From: Diospyros lotus
Taxonomy: Eukaryota > Streptophyta > Magnoliopsida > Ericales > Ebenaceae
Length of the DNA: 64,000 nucleotides
Direction of reading: 5' to 3'
Assembly (NCBI RefSeq): GCF_014633365.1
Contig: NC_068347.1
Coordinates: 29,926,116 to 29,990,115 of the forward strand
The translations under genes and the position numbers were made by a program. Shown here piece by piece: positions 60,798 through 64,000 of this stretch (its first letter is position 1; the number at the start of each line of letters is the position of its first letter). The notes beneath the pieces are model-generated. The model was not told the DNA's origin, did no database searches, and was given only the letters and a program-made list of their open reading frames with translations.

Positions 60798-60851
60798 GAA
60801 GACATGTAATGCGGGATATGATATGGGTTTTTGGCAATTTGGTTTCTGCAG

Positions 60852-62393
60852 ATTCCTCTCACTAGAGCACATTCCATCATTGGAAGGGCTGTTGTTGTCT
60901 ATGCTGACCTTGATGATTTGGGAAAGGGTATACATTAATTGACTTTAATGGCTAGCAGTGTATTTTCTTTGTTTTTTTCTTTCTTGATGAGTAACTAGTA
61001 GTGAATTTTTGGGTTGCATCTTTATTCCAGTTAATATGTGATTTTTGATGCGCAAAACTATGCTATGTTGTGTTTAAGTGGAATGCATGAATAAAGAAGG
61101 TGAATGCTAATAGATTGCTTTCTCCAATGAACCTAAACATCAGTTAAATAAATGCAAATGGATGATTGAGCTTTTAGTTGTTGATTACATATATGTTAAT
61201 TTATTATTGTGAAAACTGCAGAGGGAAAATGTAGCTATTTCATGCCCAAAATTGCACCCTATTTACCTAAGCCCATCTAAAAAGAACCCAACCAAGAAAT
61301 CATGTCCATGGCCCGATATTCATCCACCATAACATGCGCCTACAAGAGGAGTGATATCAACTACCCAAAGGGCAATTGTACTTATTTTCAACTACCCTTT
61401 GCAAGCCATCCCTATCAAAACCAGATCTTAATAACCACTTACTAAAAATCCCAATTCCAAAAAATGCAATCGCCTGACACTGGCAACAGGCTATTATTCT
61501 GGATTCAAGCACATAACATGCTCTACTTGAATTCCTCACTTATACCCTTCCATAAAGAATCTCTATACATCTTTTCCAACCCATTGGCAACAACATAGGG
61601 GTAGTAATAGGGACATCATACATATAGGTAGGGAGTCATGAGGATGCTTTTAATCAACGTAAGCTTACAACATTAACTTAGTACTACTGTCTTTTTCAAG
61701 GGGTCAATCTCTTCTCATATATCTCCACAACACCTTCCCAAACAGCCTTTATCTTTGAAGGAGGAAGCAAGAGGAAGCCTTGGATAAGAAGTGTGATCTC
61801 AAGATGGAGATGTAGACTTATTTGATTTTATCTATTATGAAGATAGTCTTCATGATAGATACAATCTATCTTACGAGTTGCTATGGATTAGAAAGTTATA
61901 TGTTTGATAGCTAAAACATTTTTTATGTATTGGTGAGATGAGTTGAGCAGACAAGAATCTATCTTATGAGTTCATTGACTAGTGAAGAAAGAAGCCAGTC
62001 ATCTCACCTTTATTATGGTTAGTGATTAGCCATATCCAGTTGAAGAGTAGGTGACTGCATTCAAATCACATTGCCCATCACATTTGATTTTCTTTCTTTT
62101 TTTTGTCCTATTCTTCAGGCAGGATTCTAAAAGTGCTACATCTTTTTTGTTCAGGTGGCCATGAACTCAGCAAAAGCACTGGAAATGCTGGCGGAAGGCT
62201 TGCCTGTGGTAAACCTTCTGAGTTTCTTGTACATTTCAAAGTTTACGTCACACTCATTTCATGATAAATCTACTCATATATTTCACGCTCGGTTACATAT
62301 TGCTAGGTTCATTCTTATACAGAGTCTATTGCCCTCTTTACCAATCGGTATATATCATTGTCTTTTACAGGCATCATCGGACTACAGGGTTGA
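60852..62393 (+). pseudogene. SOD 3'-half fragment, Unit C (exons 5-7)
   Basis: Exons 60852-60927, 62155-62208 and 62371-62393 keep the SOD lengths, frames and splice sites, and end at the normal stop. Exons 1-4 are absent, as the unit starts in intron 4. Codon changes include the copper ligand His119 to Tyr, Gly107 to Arg and Pro122 to Leu. With no start, no N-terminal half and a lost metal ligand it cannot be an active SOD. It is less broken than the Unit B copy, so it may be a younger duplicate. Confidence 0.93.
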
Positions 62394-62615
62394 TTAGCCA
62401 TGTGGACTACTAGCTGTGTACTTAAAATCGTTGAAAACCTTGACTACTAACTGTATGGAACTTGGATTGCTGTCAATGGTTTGGTTTCTTTACAAATAAA
62501 ATGTTGCTCAGGATTGAGGAACTTATGGTGTGATCATGTAATGCTTGCCTGCCTGTGATGGTCTTCTGACTCTGCAATTGCTTGCTTCTGTTTTTTGTAA
62601 AATGAAATTTCTGCA

Positions 62616-63213
62616 TCTGATTGCAAGCATAGCATTTGTATGGGAAGAAAATATTTTTTAAATAATTAAATTATTTAAAATTTAATTTTAGAAAAAATAT
62701 TAATTGATGGTGTTTAATTGAGTTAATTTTTTATTTAGAAATTGTCGTACTTTTTTAACTTTTGATATTTGATTGTCGTTAATTTTCATGAAAATAATCA
62801 CATACACACATTTAGATAATTAATAATTAAATATATAAATTAATAATTAATTACATAAAATTATTAAATATATACATATTCAAAAAATAAATCAAATATA
62901 TACACAAAATAATTAATTAATTAGGCAGTTGGTCTGTAATTACCTAGCAAGTTCAACGATGGTAATGGGCGATGGTGGAAGGGGAAGGCCAACTATACTG
63001 TGGGTGAATTTTTTTATTTCCATAAAAAATTGAATCTACTCCCTCTCTCATGAGAAAATTAATTTTAGCAAAAGTGAAAAAATATCATCATGTGACCATA
63101 AATGAAAAAATATTTTTTATAAAAAAATTAACTAATTAAATATCTCAAAAATTAAAATTTAAATAAAAAATAATTATTTTTTATAAAAAAAAAAAGTAGC
63201 CAATCAAACACAT
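62616..63213. mobile_element. AT-rich insertion in Unit C, unclassified
   Basis: Units A and B read from tttctgtaa directly into gcttgttacccc; Unit C has about 600 bp of very AT-rich DNA between. Its left end contains tctgattgcaagc and its right end ccaatcaaacaca, whose reverse complement (tgtgtttgattgg) is loosely similar, hinting at short inverted ends. No target duplication could be fixed. Probably a non-autonomous DNA element. Confidence 0.5.
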
Positions 63214-64000
63214 GTTACCCAAAAGGGAACTGAAACTTTGATTCTTGCAAGTTGTTTTTAGCCACTTTTGTGCGGACTATTGGTTTCCACTTTCTACAGT
63301 CGGAACAAAGAGTAATAAATGCTTTTGTAGTCCTTTGGCATGATGCTCACTATTATTATTCAACTAAAGTGGGCATGCCCGTACCATGCTTCCCCCTCCC
63401 TGCCCAGCCATCAGCTATGCTCAGGCCAAATTCGTTGGCAGTGCATTGATTTTGCCTCATTGCGTGCTTGTCTCAATAGATGATGGGGTTGGTTAGATGA
63501 ATTTTAAATCTGAAGGCTTTTTATATCATCTTAATTGTCGGGTTAAACGCTCCTCTGTAAATAGAAGCTGCACTTTCAACACTAAAATTAGTTTAAATTG
63601 AATTATTAAATCAATAGACAAAGTTTAATTGTAAATTCTATTAAAAACTTAAAAACTAAAATAATGAGGTAATTTTATATATCATCATATTCAGTCATCT
63701 CCTTTTCTTAAGGTTAATGTTATGTCCCATTAACTTGAACTTTAAAGGCCGAAGGTGTCTTATTAGTTTCACAAAATTTTGAGTGCGATTTTATTTATTC
63801 CTTTTAATGGGAGTGGGAGTGACCATCATCATCAATGTTTTTGAAGGTAAAAAATAACAAAATAATTGCATGGAGATAATATTTAACTGACGTATATTGT
63901 CGTCAACCCCGTTAAAGAGGGGAACAACATCCCACTCCAAAATTTCGGCTCAGTATTGAAAGATTAGGTACATCCATCATACATGGGGCTTTGGATGGCA
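63214..64000 (+). other. SOD 3' flank and spacer before a presumed third DHD/SDH copy
   Basis: Aligns with 12960-13570 of Unit A and 31640-32400 of Unit B, including the conserved tgcattgattttgcc and tcaatagatgatggggttgg segments. No gene is contained. Confidence 0.65.

Larger units (their letters stand above)
60798..64000. repeat. Tandem segmental duplication, Unit C (start; runs off the window)
   Basis: Begins with the same SOD intron 4 sequence as Unit B and continues through SOD exons 5-7 into the spacer that precedes DHD/SDH in A and B. The last bases (ggggctttggatgg) match about 32368-32380 of Unit B, so a third DHD/SDH start codon would be expected roughly 250 bp past the window end. 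Confidence 0.9.

Noticed and set aside
1..64000. tRNA, rRNA genes, CRISPR arrays or bacterial-type operons
   Set aside because: None were seen; the repeat clusters are palindromic or transposon-derived and the genes are intron-rich plant genes.

Overview
The window is nuclear DNA of a flowering plant, most likely a woody eudicot; the species cannot be named from sequence alone. It is AT-rich, its genes have many introns with GT-AG borders, and it holds plant LTR retrotransposons, hAT and MITE-type DNA elements and a decayed plant Ulp1/DUF1985 gene. Two host gene families are present: cytosolic Cu/Zn superoxide dismutase (SOD) and the bifunctional shikimate-pathway enzyme 3-dehydroquinate dehydratase/shikimate dehydrogenase (DHD/SDH).

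Layout. 1-8584 is gene-free: AT-rich direct repeats, a solo LTR (1001-6119) with a second solo LTR nested in reverse (2524-4776), each with a 5-bp target duplication, then more AT-rich repeats. A foldback MITE (8585-8836) lies just upstream of a complete SOD gene: 5' UTR exon to about 8928, coding exons 10192-12693, 152 aa. A miR398-like site is formed only when the 5' UTR exons are spliced together.

From 11197, inside SOD intron 4, to the window end the sequence is a head-to-tail tandem array. Unit A (11197-28572) holds the SOD 3' half, DHD/SDH copy 1, a decayed DUF1985/Ulp1 gene and a decayed plant-transposon-protein gene. Unit B (28573-60797) repeats this order and Unit C (60798 to beyond 64000) starts it again. 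Both internal junctions join the same transposon-protein gene to the same point of SOD intron 4. Only the first unit therefore carries a whole SOD gene; B and C have only exons 5-7, with nonsense, frameshift and splice damage in B and a lost copper ligand in C.

Both DHD/SDH copies keep an 11-exon, 528-codon frame and lack an obvious plastid transit peptide. Copy 2 carries Gly in place of the active-site Thr of the SDH domain (residue 308, equal to Arabidopsis Thr381), a position linked to the shift from shikimate to quinate or gallate-type dehydrogenases. Its intron 2 is about 14.9 kb because it holds a Ty3/gypsy element (33551-47900), itself invaded by a Ty1/copia element (34202-39486) and a hAT transposon (42349-45908). 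At the same site copy 1 has only a solo LTR with the same target duplication, so the gypsy insertion predates the duplication. Other elements occur in one unit only and give a relative timeline.

The host genes are not an operon; their link is the shared duplication. SOD removes superoxide and DHD/SDH feeds aromatic amino acid and phenolic synthesis. The most interesting possibility is a tandem DHD/SDH array in which one copy has diverged at the substrate-selecting residue.
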